A stretch of 64,000 nt of DNA from Nocardioides sp. JQ2195 (GCF_012272695.1 NZ_CP050902.1:1-64000); one strand, 5' to 3'. Shown: positions 56,033-64,000, counted from the stretch's first letter. Notes: generated by a model from the sequence alone, not told the origin. Numbers and translations: made by a program.

Positions 56033-57064
56033 ATGATCCGTGCACGAGGTCTCGTGCAGACCTTCATGACAGGCCAGGGCAAGAACAAGACGCCCGTCCA
56101 TGCCGTCGACGGCGTCGACATCGACGTGGCCGAGGGCGAGGTGGTCGGCTTCCTCGGGCCCAACGGCGCCGGGAAGACCACCACGTTGCGGATGCTGACC
56201 ACCTTGCTCAAGCCCACCGCCGGCACCGCGACGGTGGCCGGCTTCGACGTGGCCACCCAGTCGCAGGACGTGCGTCGCAGCATCGGCTACGTCTCCCAGG
56301 CCGGGTCCACGTTCTCCAGCGCCATCGCCGGTGACGAGGTGATGGACCACGGCATGCTCTACGGCATGTCGCGTCGCGACGCCGAGCGCAAGGGCAAGGA
56401 GCTCTTCGAGCAGCTGGACCTGCCCGGCCTGTGGCGCCGGATGCCGAAGAACATGTCCGGCGGTCAGAAGCGTCGCCTCGACATCGCGATGGGCCTGATC
56501 CACGAGCCCAACCTGGTCTTCCTCGACGAGCCGACCACCGGCCTCGACCCGCAGGCCAGGGCCAACCTGTGGGAGCACATCGCCGGACTCCGGGCCGAGC
56601 AGGGCGTGACGGTCTTCCTGACCACGCACTACCTCGACGAGGCCGACCACCTGGCCGACCGTATCGTGATCATCGACAAGGGCCGGATCGTGGCCAGCGA
56701 CACCGCCGACAACCTCAAGGCCCAGGTCTCCGGTGACCTGGTCGACCTCGAGGTGGCCGGAGACGACCAGGTCGTGATCGCCCGCGACAAGCTCGGCTCG
56801 ATCGCCGAGGGCGTCGAGGTGGAGGGCCGCCACGTGCGCGGCCGCGTCCAGCGGGCAGGCCGGGCCATCCCGGGACTGCTGCGTGACCTCGACACCGGTG
56901 GCGTGGCCCTCGACTCGATCGAGGTGCTCCGCCCCACGCTCGACGACGTCTTCCTGACCCTGACCGGCCGCTCCCTCCGCGACGCCGAGGCCGCCGACGA
57001 GGGCGCCGAGCCGTCCACCGCCGCCGGCGAACCCACCTCCGAGCTCGAAGGAGCCAACCGATGA
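56033..57064 (+). CDS. DrrA-like ABC exporter ATP-binding protein
   Basis: 343 aa. Walker A GPNGAGKT at 42-49, Q-loop SQAG, signature MSGGQKRR, Walker B NLVFLDEPTTGLDP, switch histidine in LTTHYLDEADH, and a C-terminal daunorubicin-type extension (RPTLDDVFLTLTGR). Last 30 residues are acidic and variable. Overlaps the permease start by four bases. Confidence 0.94.
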   Translation: MIRARGLVQTFMTGQGKNKTPVHAVDGVDIDVAEGEVVGFLGPNGAGKTTTLRMLTTLLKPTAGTATVAGFDVATQSQDVRRSIGYVSQAGSTFSSAIAGDEVMDHGMLYGMSRRDAERKGKELFEQLDLPGLWRRMPKNMSGGQKRRLDIAMGLIHEPNLVFLDEPTTGLDPQARANLWEHIAGLRAEQGVTVFLTTHYLDEADHLADRIVIIDKGRIVASDTADNLKAQVSGDLVDLEVAGDDQVVIARDKLGSIAEGVEVEGRHVRGRVQRAGRAIPGLLRDLDTGGVALDSIEVLRPTLDDVFLTLTGRSLRDAEAADEGAEPSTAAGEPTSELEGANR

Positions 57065-57828
57065 CCCCGCTGTTCTGGCGTGAGTCGTTCATCGTCTTCC
57101 GCCGCCAGATCCGGATGAACCTGCGCAACCCCGCCTGGGTGCTGATCGGCGTGCTGCAGCCGGTGCTCTACCTCATCCTCTTCGGCCCGCTGCTCAAGCC
57201 GCTGGTCGCGCAGTTCGACCTGCCCACCGACAACCCCTACACCTTCCTGGTGCCCGGCCTGTTGGTGCAACTGGGCATGTTCGGCGCGTTCTTCGCCGGC
57301 TTCGGCCTGATCGCCGAGTGGCGAGAAGGAGTCGTCGAGGCCGAGCGGGTCACCCCCGCCAGCCGCACGGCGCTGCTGGTCGGCCGCCTCATGCGTGACC
57401 TGCTGCAGCTGCTCGTGCAGGCGCTGATCCTGATCGGCCTGGGCTACTGGATGGGCATGCGTGCGCCGCTCGGCGGCATCGTCGTCGGGGTGCTGCTCAC
57501 CCTGTTCGTCGGTGGCGCCTGTGCCGCGGCGTCGAACGCGCTGGCGCTGACCACCAAGAGCGAGGACGTGATGGCGCCGCTGATCAACATGATCATGATG
57601 CCCGTGCTCCTGCTGTCGGGGATCATGCTCCCGATGACGCTCGGCCCGAGGTGGCTGGAGGGCATCAGCGACTTCATGCCGTTCCGCTGGATCACCGACG
57701 CCGTGCGTGGCACCTTCGTCGGAGACTTCGGCACCAACGAGATGGCGTGGGGCGTGGGCTGGGCTGCCGGTCTCTTCGTGCTGGCGCTGTGGTGGGGCAC
57801 GTCGGTGTTCCGCAAGGAGAACGCCTGA
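57061..57828 (+). CDS. ABC-2 type permease (DrrB-like)
   Basis: 255 aa, six TM helices. The ABC-2 signature region reads NMIMMPVLLLSGIMLP. ATGA overlap with the ATPase gene, forming a two-component exporter for a hydrophobic compound or drug. Confidence 0.92.
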   Translation: MTPLFWRESFIVFRRQIRMNLRNPAWVLIGVLQPVLYLILFGPLLKPLVAQFDLPTDNPYTFLVPGLLVQLGMFGAFFAGFGLIAEWREGVVEAERVTPASRTALLVGRLMRDLLQLLVQALILIGLGYWMGMRAPLGGIVVGVLLTLFVGGACAAASNALALTTKSEDVMAPLINMIMMPVLLLSGIMLPMTLGPRWLEGISDFMPFRWITDAVRGTFVGDFGTNEMAWGVGWAAGLFVLALWWGTSVFRKENA

Positions 57829-57854
57829 CCGGCCACGTCGGCGCGGGCCAACCC

Positions 57855-57894
57855 TTGACAGGAGCCTCTTTACAATCCATCCTGTTTTGTAAAG
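57855..57894 (+). promoter_or_regulatory. Promoter/operator region of the alkane hydroxylase gene
   Basis: TTGACA (57855-57860) is a good -35. The perfect inverted repeat CTTTACAA (57868-57875) and TTGTAAAG (57887-57894) covers the expected -10 region (17 bp after the -35). A TetR gene lies 1.9 kb downstream. Repression by that TetR is inferred. Confidence 0.65.
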
Positions 57895-57949
57895 CGACGC
57901 CGGTCACAACCCTGAATCGAGCTCCGGCGTGCGGACGAGGAGGCTCGCC

Positions 57950-59404
57950 ATGGCGACCAGGACTGCGGGAACGGTTCCCGAGGGATCCACCGAGCGGTGG
58001 AAGGACAAGAAGCGCTACCTCTGGCTGATCGGGCTGGTGGTGCCGTCGCTGGCCTTCGTCGCCTTCGGGATGCACGCGATCACCGGCTGGGGGGTCTGGT
58101 TCTGGATCGGTCCCATCGTGATCCTCGCCATCGTGCCGTCGATCGACCTGATCGCCGGACTGGACCGCACGAACCCTCCGGACGACGTGATCGAGGAGCT
58201 CGAGAAGGACAGGTACTACCGCTGGATCACCTATCTCTTCCTGCCCATCCAGTACGCCGGGTTCGTCGGCGCGATGTGGCTGGTCAGCGGGGGAAACCCC
58301 TTCGGGCTGCTCGACGAGCCGCTCGGCGTGGTCGACAAGATCGGCCTGGCCATCTCGATCGGCTGCATCGGCGGGATCGGGATCAACACCGCCCACGAGC
58401 TCGGGCACAAGAAGGAGGCCAACGAGCGCTGGCTGTCGAAGATCGCGCTGGCCCAGAGCTTCTACGGCCACTTCTACATCGAGCACAACCGCGGCCACCA
58501 CGTGCGCGTGGCCACCCCCGAGGACCCTGCCAGCAGCCGCTTCGGTGAGAGCTTCTACCAGTTCTGGCCGCGCACCGTGATCGGGTCGCTCAGGAGCTCC
58601 TGGAACCTGGAGAGGAAGCGGATCGCACGCAAGGGCAAGCACCCGTTCCGGCTCGGCAACGACGTGCTCAACGCCTGGCTGATGTCGGCCGTGCTCTTCG
58701 GCGCGATGATCGCGATCTTCGGCATCGGCATCACGCCGTACCTCGTGATCCAGGCGGTCGTCGGCTTCTCGCTGCTCGAGGTGGTCAACTACATGGAGCA
58801 CTACGGCATGCTGCGCCAGAAGGTCGGTGTCGGCGAGCGGCAGCGCTACGAGCGGGTGCTGCCGAGCCACAGCTGGAACTCCAACAACATCGCCACCAAC
58901 GTGCTGCTCTACCACCTGCAGCGCCACTCCGACCACCACGCCAACCCGACACGTCGCTACCAGACCCTGAGGGACTTCGAGGAGTCGCCGGTGCTGCCGA
59001 CCGGGTACGCCGGGATGATCGTCCTCGCGCTGTTCCCGCCGGTCTGGCGCCGGGTGATGGACCCGCGGGTGATCGCCCACTTCGACGGCGACCTGACCCT
59101 GGCCAACCTGCAGCCCGGCAAGGAGCGGAAGCTCCTCGAGAAGTACGGCGTGGCGATGGACGAGGCCAAGGAGCGCAGGATCCGCGCCGACGAGGCACTG
59201 GCCGCCGCGGCGCTGGCCGTGGACGAGGTGCTCGCCGCCCGCTGTCCGGGCTGTGACTACGTGTACGACGTCGACGCCGGCGACGAGCACGAGGGGTTCG
59301 CGGCCGGCACGTCGTGGGCCGACATCCCCGACTCGTGGTGCTGCCCCGACTGCGGCGTGCGCGAGAAGGTCGACTTCGTGCCGATCGACAAGGCTGTGGC
59401 GTGA
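57950..59404 (+). CDS. alkB: Alkane 1-monooxygenase AlkB fused to rubredoxin
   Basis: 484 aa from ATG 57950 (GAGGAGG upstream). Integral-membrane di-iron hydroxylase with TM helices and histidine boxes HELGH (149-153), EHNRGHH (179-184), NYMEH (H284) and LQRHSDHH (326-330). After a helical linker (about 395-430) a rubredoxin domain contributes CPGC (432-435) and CPDC (465-468). The fusion supplies its own electron carrier for terminal oxidation of medium/long alkanes. GTGATG at the stop begins the 83-bp repeat. Confidence 0.93.
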   Translation: MATRTAGTVPEGSTERWKDKKRYLWLIGLVVPSLAFVAFGMHAITGWGVWFWIGPIVILAIVPSIDLIAGLDRTNPPDDVIEELEKDRYYRWITYLFLPIQYAGFVGAMWLVSGGNPFGLLDEPLGVVDKIGLAISIGCIGGIGINTAHELGHKKEANERWLSKIALAQSFYGHFYIEHNRGHHVRVATPEDPASSRFGESFYQFWPRTVIGSLRSSWNLERKRIARKGKHPFRLGNDVLNAWLMSAVLFGAMIAIFGIGITPYLVIQAVVGFSLLEVVNYMEHYGMLRQKVGVGERQRYERVLPSHSWNSNNIATNVLLYHLQRHSDHHANPTRRYQTLRDFEESPVLPTGYAGMIVLALFPPVWRRVMDPRVIAHFDGDLTLANLQPGKERKLLEKYGVAMDEAKERRIRADEALAAAALAVDEVLAARCPGCDYVYDVDAGDEHEGFAAGTSWADIPDSWCCPDCGVREKVDFVPIDKAVA

Positions 59405-59566
59405 TGCGCGAGGACGCCGCGAACGTGAGTCGGGCGGGTGCCGCGACTGTGCGCCCGAGCTGCGAGCGGCACGGGGAGACAGCGTGATGCGCGAGGACGC
59501 CGCGAGCGTGAGTCGGGCGCGTGCCGCGACTGTGCGCCCGAGCTGCGAGCGGCACGGGGAGACAGC
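59401..59566 (+). repeat. 83-bp tandem duplication between alkB and ferredoxin
   Basis: Units start at 59401 and 59484; a third GTGATGCG at 59567 begins the ferredoxin start. The two units differ at a few bases. Each unit encodes a 27-codon frame (ATGCGCGAGGACGCCGCG onward) whose TGA overlaps the next unit's ATG, so three successive TGATG junctions link alkB to the ferredoxin. Confidence 0.92.
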
Positions 59567-59569
59567 GTG

Positions 59570-59761
59570 ATGCGGATCGAGGTGGACCGCGACACGTGCG
59601 AGGGCCTGGGCATGTGCGAATCCATGGCCCACGAGTTCTTCGAGCTCGACGACGACGACGTCATGCACGTGCTCGACGAGGAGCCGGGCGAGGAGCACCG
59701 CAAGCTGCTCACCGCCGCGGTGAGCTCCTGCCCGGTGCTGGCGCTGAGCCTGGTGGGGTGA
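59570..59761 (+). CDS. 3Fe-4S type ferredoxin
   Basis: 63 aa from ATG 59570. CEGLGMCESM and SSCPVLAL give three cysteines plus the position normally occupied by a fourth, the pattern of single-cluster 3Fe-4S ferredoxins that serve P450s and other oxygenases. Very acidic. Coupled to alkB through the 83-bp repeats, so probably part of the alkane electron supply. Confidence 0.87.
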   Translation: MRIEVDRDTCEGLGMCESMAHEFFELDDDDVMHVLDEEPGEEHRKLLTAAVSSCPVLALSLVG

Positions 59762-59809
59762 GGTCCGCTCGGTGAAGGTGGGCGCACTGTCGCGTCCTAC
59801 TATGGCGCC

Positions 59810-60397
59810 ATGACGTCTGCCTCGGACCTCGATGTTCCGTTCACCACGCGTGACCGGATCATCGAGGCTGCGGCGTCGCTGACCACCCGGCACGGCTGGG
59901 CCTGGGTGACCATGACGAAGCTCGCCGACGAGGTGGGGGTCAGCCGGCAGACGGTCTACAACGAGATCGGCAACAAGCCGGCCCTCGCCGAGGCGATGAT
60001 CCTGCACGAGCTCTCCCGGTTCCTGGAGCTGGTCAACACCGCCTTCGACGACTCTCCGGACGACCTGTTGGGTGCGATCCGGGGTGCGTCGCGCGCGGTG
60101 CTCGACTTCGCCCAGGACAACCCACTGCTGCATGCCGTGGTCTCGGCCACGCACGGTGCCGACACCGAGCTGCTGCCCCTGCTGACCACGCACTCGCAGT
60201 CCCTGCTCGGGGTCGCGAAGCTGGTGGTGACCGAGCGGGTCGGGCCCTATCGGGTGGCCCTGGAGCCGGCACGCCTCGAGGCGGCGATCGACATGGTCGT
60301 CCGGGTCGTGCTCAGCCACGTGATGCAGCCGTCCGCGAGTCCCGACGAGACCTCGCGCGACATCGCCTGGATCGCGGAGCGGGTCCTGCGTTCCTGA
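59810..60397 (+). CDS. TetR family regulator (AlkX/AlkU-like)
   Basis: 195 aa. Helix-turn-helix MTKLADEVGVSRQTVYNEIG near residues 35-54. Located after alkB and ferredoxin on the same strand, the usual place of TetR regulators in actinobacterial alk operons. Candidate target: the CTTTACAA palindrome at 57868-57894. Confidence 0.88.
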   Translation: MTSASDLDVPFTTRDRIIEAAASLTTRHGWAWVTMTKLADEVGVSRQTVYNEIGNKPALAEAMILHELSRFLELVNTAFDDSPDDLLGAIRGASRAVLDFAQDNPLLHAVVSATHGADTELLPLLTTHSQSLLGVAKLVVTERVGPYRVALEPARLEAAIDMVVRVVLSHVMQPSASPDETSRDIAWIAERVLRS

Positions 60398-60504
60398 CGG
60401 GCGGCGGGCCTCCGGGAAAAGGTCGGCGCCAGCCCTGTTCCGGGGCCGATCCGCGGGTCTACGCTGATGCCAGAACGGTGCGTATGACGAAATCAGGGTG
60501 CACG

Positions 60505-61362
60505 ATGCGCAACAAACTGGATGGTGGAGGCAGGACCCGCAATCAGACGATGCGCCGCCTGCTCGAGCAGGCGCGCTACGAGGTGCTGCCGACGGCATCG
60601 ACCGAGGAGAAGGTGGTCGAGCACGTTCCCCTGGACCGGGTGATCACCGTGACCGCGTCGCCCAGCAAGGGCCTGGACGCCACGTTCGACCTGGCCGAGC
60701 GGCTGACCCGCGCCGGGTACGCCGTCGTACCCCACCTGGCCGCCCGCATGGTCAGCGGGCGCAGTGAGCTCGAGGAGATCTGCGACCGGCTGACCTCGGC
60801 CGGCATCAGCCGGATCTTCGTGCCCGGCGGTGACGCCGAGCCCGCCGGCGACTACCCCGACGCCCTGTCGCTGCTGGAGGACATCGTTGCCCTGGGGCGA
60901 CCGTTCAACCACGTCGGCATCACCGGCTACCCGGAGTCGCACCCGTCGATCAGCGACGACCTGACCGTGCAGGCCATGTGGGACAAGCGGCGCCACGCCA
61001 CGCACATCGTCAGCAACCTGACCTTCGATCCCGCCGTGATCAAGGTGTGGCTCGAGCGGATGCGGAACCGCGGGGTCACCACCCCGTTGCTGCTCGGCAT
61101 CCCCGGCCCCGTCGACCGGGCCAAGCTGCTCGGCATGGCCACCCGGATCGGAGTCGGCGAGTCGACCCGGTTCCTGGCCAAGCACAAGGGCACCTTCGCG
61201 CGCCTGGCCGCCCCCGGCGGCTTCACCGGCGAGCGCTTCCTGGCCCGGTGCGCCCCGGCCCTGGGCACGCCGACCGCCTTCGTGGAGGGCCTGCACGTGT
61301 TCACCTTCAACCAGATCGCCGAGACGGAGGCGTGGCGCACCGACCTGCTGCAGCGACTCTGA
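60505..61362 (+). CDS. Methylenetetrahydrofolate reductase-like protein
   Basis: 285 aa from ATG 60505; ATG 60484 and GTG 60478 are alternatives. TIM-barrel pattern of the MTHFR family: VITVTASPSKGLDATFDLAE, HLAARMV, FVPGGDAEPAGDYPDALSL, GITGYPESHP, and THIVSNLTFDP. Shorter than housekeeping MetF. Homologues sit in corrinoid-methyltransferase clusters, where they would oxidise methyl-folate; neighbours DUF1638 and the RACo-like gene support that role. Confidence 0.82.
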   Translation: MRNKLDGGGRTRNQTMRRLLEQARYEVLPTASTEEKVVEHVPLDRVITVTASPSKGLDATFDLAERLTRAGYAVVPHLAARMVSGRSELEEICDRLTSAGISRIFVPGGDAEPAGDYPDALSLLEDIVALGRPFNHVGITGYPESHPSISDDLTVQAMWDKRRHATHIVSNLTFDPAVIKVWLERMRNRGVTTPLLLGIPGPVDRAKLLGMATRIGVGESTRFLAKHKGTFARLAAPGGFTGERFLARCAPALGTPTAFVEGLHVFTFNQIAETEAWRTDLLQRL

Positions 61363-61378
61363 GCGGTCCGTGCAGGGC

Positions 61379-61457
61379 GGTCATTTGGGCAGGAAGTTCG
61401 GGGGCCGGATCTTCCGTCCACGCGCAAGCCGTCGGCATACTCAGTGAACTTCCTGCC
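61379..61457. repeat. Dispersed long inverted repeat, family P1 (copy b)
   Basis: Perfect 12-bp arms GGCAGGAAGTTC (61388-61399) and complement (61446-61457), preceded by GGTCATTTG as in copy a at 12631. Between two convergent genes. Confidence 0.8.
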
Positions 61458-61506
61458 GATCTGATCGCTCCCGGAGCGAGAGGGCGTCGCAACGAGGGGG
61501 GCCAGG

Positions 61507-62160
61507 TCAGAGCAGGCCGGCCAACGCGTGCTCGAGCCCGGCGTGGCCGGTCGGGACGACGGTCAGCGGCAGCCCGATCCTGGCCGCGGCACCGGAGGCG
61601 AGCCGGTGCAGCTCGTCGTCGGGCTGCTGGGCGAGCCACACCACACGGGTGTAGGCGCCGAAGTAGTCCTCACGCAGCTCCGGGTAGCGGTCGAGCCCGA
61701 GCTCGCGCACCACCGTGCGCTCGAACGACCGCACCAGGAAGTCGGTCAGCACGTAGGTGCCGGGCTGGTCGGCGAAGAACTCCTCGATCCGGGAGGCGCC
61801 GCCGAAGACGTCGTAGCAGTGCAGCCCCGGCAGGCGCTCGAGGCCGAGCTCGGCGCACACCGCGTCGAGGGCGCCGTACGTGCCGCAGTCGGCGTACCCG
61901 ATCACCACCCGGTCGCCGCGAGCCAGCAGCTCGAGGGCCAGCGCGCGCACCCGGTCGGCAATCAGGTGGGGCTGGTTGTGCAGCAGCGGCGGCAACGGAT
62001 GCACGTCCAGGGCCCAGTCCCGGCGCTCGGCGATCTCGGCCGCGGGCTGGGCGAGCGCGCCACAGGCGACCAGGGACGTACGCCGCTCAGGACGTCTTGC
62101 CGAAGCCGAGCTGCTCGACGAAGCGCTCGTTGAAGTCGGGGCGGTCGGAGAGCTCGACAT
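61507..62160 (-). CDS. DUF1638 domain protein
   Basis: 217 aa from ATG 62160. A near-ideal Shine-Dalgarno (AGGAGGTGA) ends five bases before this ATG, and no later conventional start precedes the conserved part, so the gene overlaps the RACo-like gene by 74 bp. DUF1638 spans about 30-210 (LVACGALAQPAAEI, VVIGYADCGTYGALD, LHCYDVFGG). Cys and His residues there may bind metal or corrinoid. The first 28 residues are a Ser-rich tail created by the overlap. The family co-occurs with methylamine/betaine-type corrinoid methyltransferases. Confidence 0.83.
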   Translation of the reverse strand: MSSSPTAPTSTSASSSSSASARRPERRTSLVACGALAQPAAEIAERRDWALDVHPLPPLLHNQPHLIADRVRALALELLARGDRVVIGYADCGTYGALDAVCAELGLERLPGLHCYDVFGGASRIEEFFADQPGTYVLTDFLVRSFERTVVRELGLDRYPELREDYFGAYTRVVWLAQQPDDELHRLASGAAARIGLPLTVVPTGHAGLEHALAGLL

Positions 62161-64000
62161 AGGTCACCTCCTCCACCAGCGTCTGGGCGCCAGCCCGCTC
62201 AGGGAGGGAGAGCAGCGCCATCTTGGCGCCCTCGCCCGCGACGTTGCCGGCCGAGACGATCCGCAGCAGGGGCAGCGGGGGCACCAGCCCGATGCGTACG
62301 GCGGCCGCGGGGGAGAGGTAGCTGCCGAACGAGCCGGCGAGCAGGACCTGTTGCACGTCGCGGTGCTCGAGCCCGAGCTCGTCGAGCAGGAGCGACCACC
62401 CGGTGGAGATCGCGGCCTTGGCGAACTGGAGCTCGCGGACGTCGCGCTGGGAGAGCACGACGCAGTCGGCCGGGTCGGCGTCGGGTGAGGCCCGGTGGAG
62501 CACGAAGACTCGTTCCTCGCCGATCCGGGTGAGCCGGTCGGCCAGGCCAGGAGCCACCTCGGCCGCGGCCTCCTCGGGCAGGAAACGGCCCGAGTCGTCG
62601 AGCAGCCCGACCCGGACCAGCTCGGCCACCGCATCGACCAGACCGGAGCCACAGAGTCCGCGTGGCGCCACGTCACCGATCACCTGGAGCTCGACCGGGC
62701 TGGGGTTTCGAGACGGTCGCTGCCCGACCTCCTCAACCACCGGGGTGGGGGACAGGCGCACCACCTCGATGGCGCCCTCGGCGGCGCGCATCCCGCAACG
62801 GATGGCGCCACCCTCGAACGCCGGGCCGGCCGGGGCCGCGGTCGACACGATGGTGTCCCCGTCGCTGAGCACGATCTCGCAGTTGGTGCCGACGTCGATG
62901 AAGAGGCGGGTGCGCTTGTCGCGATCCATGCCGGTGGCGAGCATGCCGGAGACGATGTCGCCGCCGACGTACGCCCCCAGCGCGGGGAACATCACGGCCC
63001 GCGCGCGGGGGTGGAGCGAGAGCCCGAGGTCGGCGGCGAGCACGGCGGGTGGCAGCGCCGTGGTCATCACGAAGGGGGCGACGCCGATCGGCTCGGGGTC
63101 GATGCCCAGGGCCAGGGCGACCATCGTGGCGTTGCCGGCCAGGGCGACCTCGTGGACCGACTCCGGGGCCACGTCACCCTCGCGGCAGACCTGCTCGGCG
63201 AGCTCGGCGAGCGTGGCACCGGCGGCCTCCTGCAACCGACCCAGCGCGCGGTCGTCCATCATCGTCGCGCTGATCCGGCTGATCACGTCGCCACCGAAGG
63301 GTTGCTGCTTGTTGAGCATCGACGCCACGGCGACCGGGGTCCCGGTGGTCAGGTCGAGCAGCGTGGCCACGACCGTGGTGGTGCCGAGGTCGAAGGCGAT
63401 CGCGTGCCGCTGGCCGGTGGTGTCGCCGGGCTCGACCTCGATCAGTGCCTCGTCGACGATGACCGCGGTCACCTTGAAGTCCGCGGACCGGAGCACCCTC
63501 GGCAGGCGACGGAGCACGTGCAGGTCGGGGGACGGGGCCAGGTCGGTGATCGCGTCGAGCAGCCGCACGACGTCGCTGCGCTGGTCGGCGAGGGTCGGCT
63601 CCTCGAGCTCGACGTACCGCTTCTGGACGGCCGGACGCAGGATCACCTGCCGACCCACGCCCACCGTGGCGGCCTTGGGGCGGGTGGTCAGCGGTGGAAC
63701 GAAGACCGCGAGGTCGCGGGTGGCGGGAACCAGGCAGGCGAGTCGCCAACCCGCGTCGAGCTGCTCAGGGCTGAAGGTGCGTACGTCGTGACGCGTCGTC
63801 GGCGCCGGTCCCTCGACGCGCACCCGGCACTTGTGGCAGGTGCCGTGGCCGCCGCAGGTCGAGTCGATCGCGATCCCGTTCCAGGACGCGGAGTCGAAGA
63901 CGCTGACCCCCGGCGGCACCCGGACCGTCTTCTGGGTCTCCGTGCTTCCAGCCGTGGTGCCGGTGACGGGTCCGGTCTCGATGGTGAACGAGAGTGTCAC
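62087..64000 (-). CDS. RACo-like ASKHA ferredoxin (corrinoid activation protein)
   Basis: 637 residues in the window; GTG at the right edge may be the true start or the protein may extend farther. N-terminal 2Fe-2S plant-type ferredoxin domain (C49, C55, C58, C89). A linker and middle domain follow, then the ASKHA ATPase domain (AFDLGTTTVVATLLDL, FIDVGTNCEIVL, PRGLCGSGLVDAVAEL, VLLAGSFGSYLSP). Uses ATP to reduce inactive Co(II) corrinoid back to Co(I). Contains an in-frame REP-derived insertion near residues 420-435. Confidence 0.9.
   Translation of the reverse strand: MTLSFTIETGPVTGTTAGSTETQKTVRVPPGVSVFDSASWNGIAIDSTCGGHGTCHKCRVRVEGPAPTTRHDVRTFSPEQLDAGWRLACLVPATRDLAVFVPPLTTRPKAATVGVGRQVILRPAVQKRYVELEEPTLADQRSDVVRLLDAITDLAPSPDLHVLRRLPRVLRSADFKVTAVIVDEALIEVEPGDTTGQRHAIAFDLGTTTVVATLLDLTTGTPVAVASMLNKQQPFGGDVISRISATMMDDRALGRLQEAAGATLAELAEQVCREGDVAPESVHEVALAGNATMVALALGIDPEPIGVAPFVMTTALPPAVLAADLGLSLHPRARAVMFPALGAYVGGDIVSGMLATGMDRDKRTRLFIDVGTNCEIVLSDGDTIVSTAAPAGPAFEGGAIRCGMRAAEGAIEVVRLSPTPVVEEVGQRPSRNPSPVELQVIGDVAPRGLCGSGLVDAVAELVRVGLLDDSGRFLPEEAAAEVAPGLADRLTRIGEERVFVLHRASPDADPADCVVLSQRDVRELQFAKAAISTGWSLLLDELGLEHRDVQQVLLAGSFGSYLSPAAAVRIGLVPPLPLLRIVSAGNVAGEGAKMALLSLPERAGAQTLVEEVTYVELSDRPDFNERFVEQLGFGKTS
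62704..62745 (-). repeat. REP-like palindrome inside the RACo-like gene
   Basis: Minus strand CCGGTGGTTGAGGAGGTCGG then CAGCGACCGTCTCGAAACCC matches the intergenic REP family (arms GGTGGTTGAGGAG and GTCTCGAAACC). It is translated as VVEEVGQRPSRNP, in frame between RLSPTP and SPVELQVIGDV. Confidence 0.9.

Overview
The window is chromosomal DNA of a high-GC actinobacterium. Gene order from dnaA to the first tRNA-Leu (dnaA, dnaN, gnd, recF, dciA, gyrB, gyrA, DUF3566, tRNA-Ile, tRNA-Ala, cyclophilin, crgA, DUF881, pknB, pbpA, rodA, pstP, fhaB, fhaA, tRNA-Leu) is the conserved origin-proximal block of Actinobacteria. The absence of a second kinase (pknA) and of pabA/trpG beside pknB, the four-TM CrgA, an AlkB-rubredoxin fusion and abundant ggtggttgagg-type palindromes all suggest Nocardioidaceae (Nocardioides-like). 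That genus call is inference.

Layout. 1-27.8 kb: replication initiation genes with oriC between dnaA and dnaN, gyrase, two tRNAs with the 41-aa DLW-39 protein, lipoproteins, SURF1, a cyclophilin, a rhomboid protease, and the minus-strand cell-wall/signalling operon fhaA-fhaB-pstP-rodA-pbpA-pknB. 27.8-42.7 kb: a 14.9-kb integrative element in the 3' end of tRNA-Leu(CAG), bounded by 25-bp direct repeats at 27811 and 42695. It carries a tyrosine integrase, excisionase-like regulators, a MobF relaxase with a possible oriT, and much defence-type cargo: a BrnT/BrnA-like toxin-antitoxin pair, a nucleotidyltransferase-like gene with an unknown partner, two Abi_2 (AbiF/AbiD-like, HEPN) genes each preceded by a related stem-loop RNA, and an EcoRI-type adenine methylase with a DUF262-HNH protein and an XRE regulator. 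Broken copies of the regulator and relaxase modules, plus a 41-nt tRNA-Ala fragment, show the element was assembled in layers.

42.7-64 kb: ordinary chromosome resumes with small membrane proteins, a MetP/MetS-like amino-acid importer, two MMPL transporters with local regulators (TetR, PadR), ACT-domain malic enzyme, a mycothiol-dependent isomerase-fold protein, a GNAT, a DrrAB-like ABC exporter, an alkane hydroxylase unit (AlkB-rubredoxin, 3Fe-4S ferredoxin, TetR) and the edge of a corrinoid/folate one-carbon cluster (MTHFR-like, DUF1638, RACo-like ASKHA ferredoxin) that runs off the right end.

Most intriguing: the two Abi_2 genes whose leaders share a GC stem, a 21-nt loop with the same GCCUCUC core and a U/C-rich tail, suggesting RNA-controlled HEPN toxins; the unassigned nucleotidyltransferase two-gene unit; and several dispersed or tandem repeats that sit in intergenic spaces, abut stop codons, or, in one case, lie inside a coding sequence.
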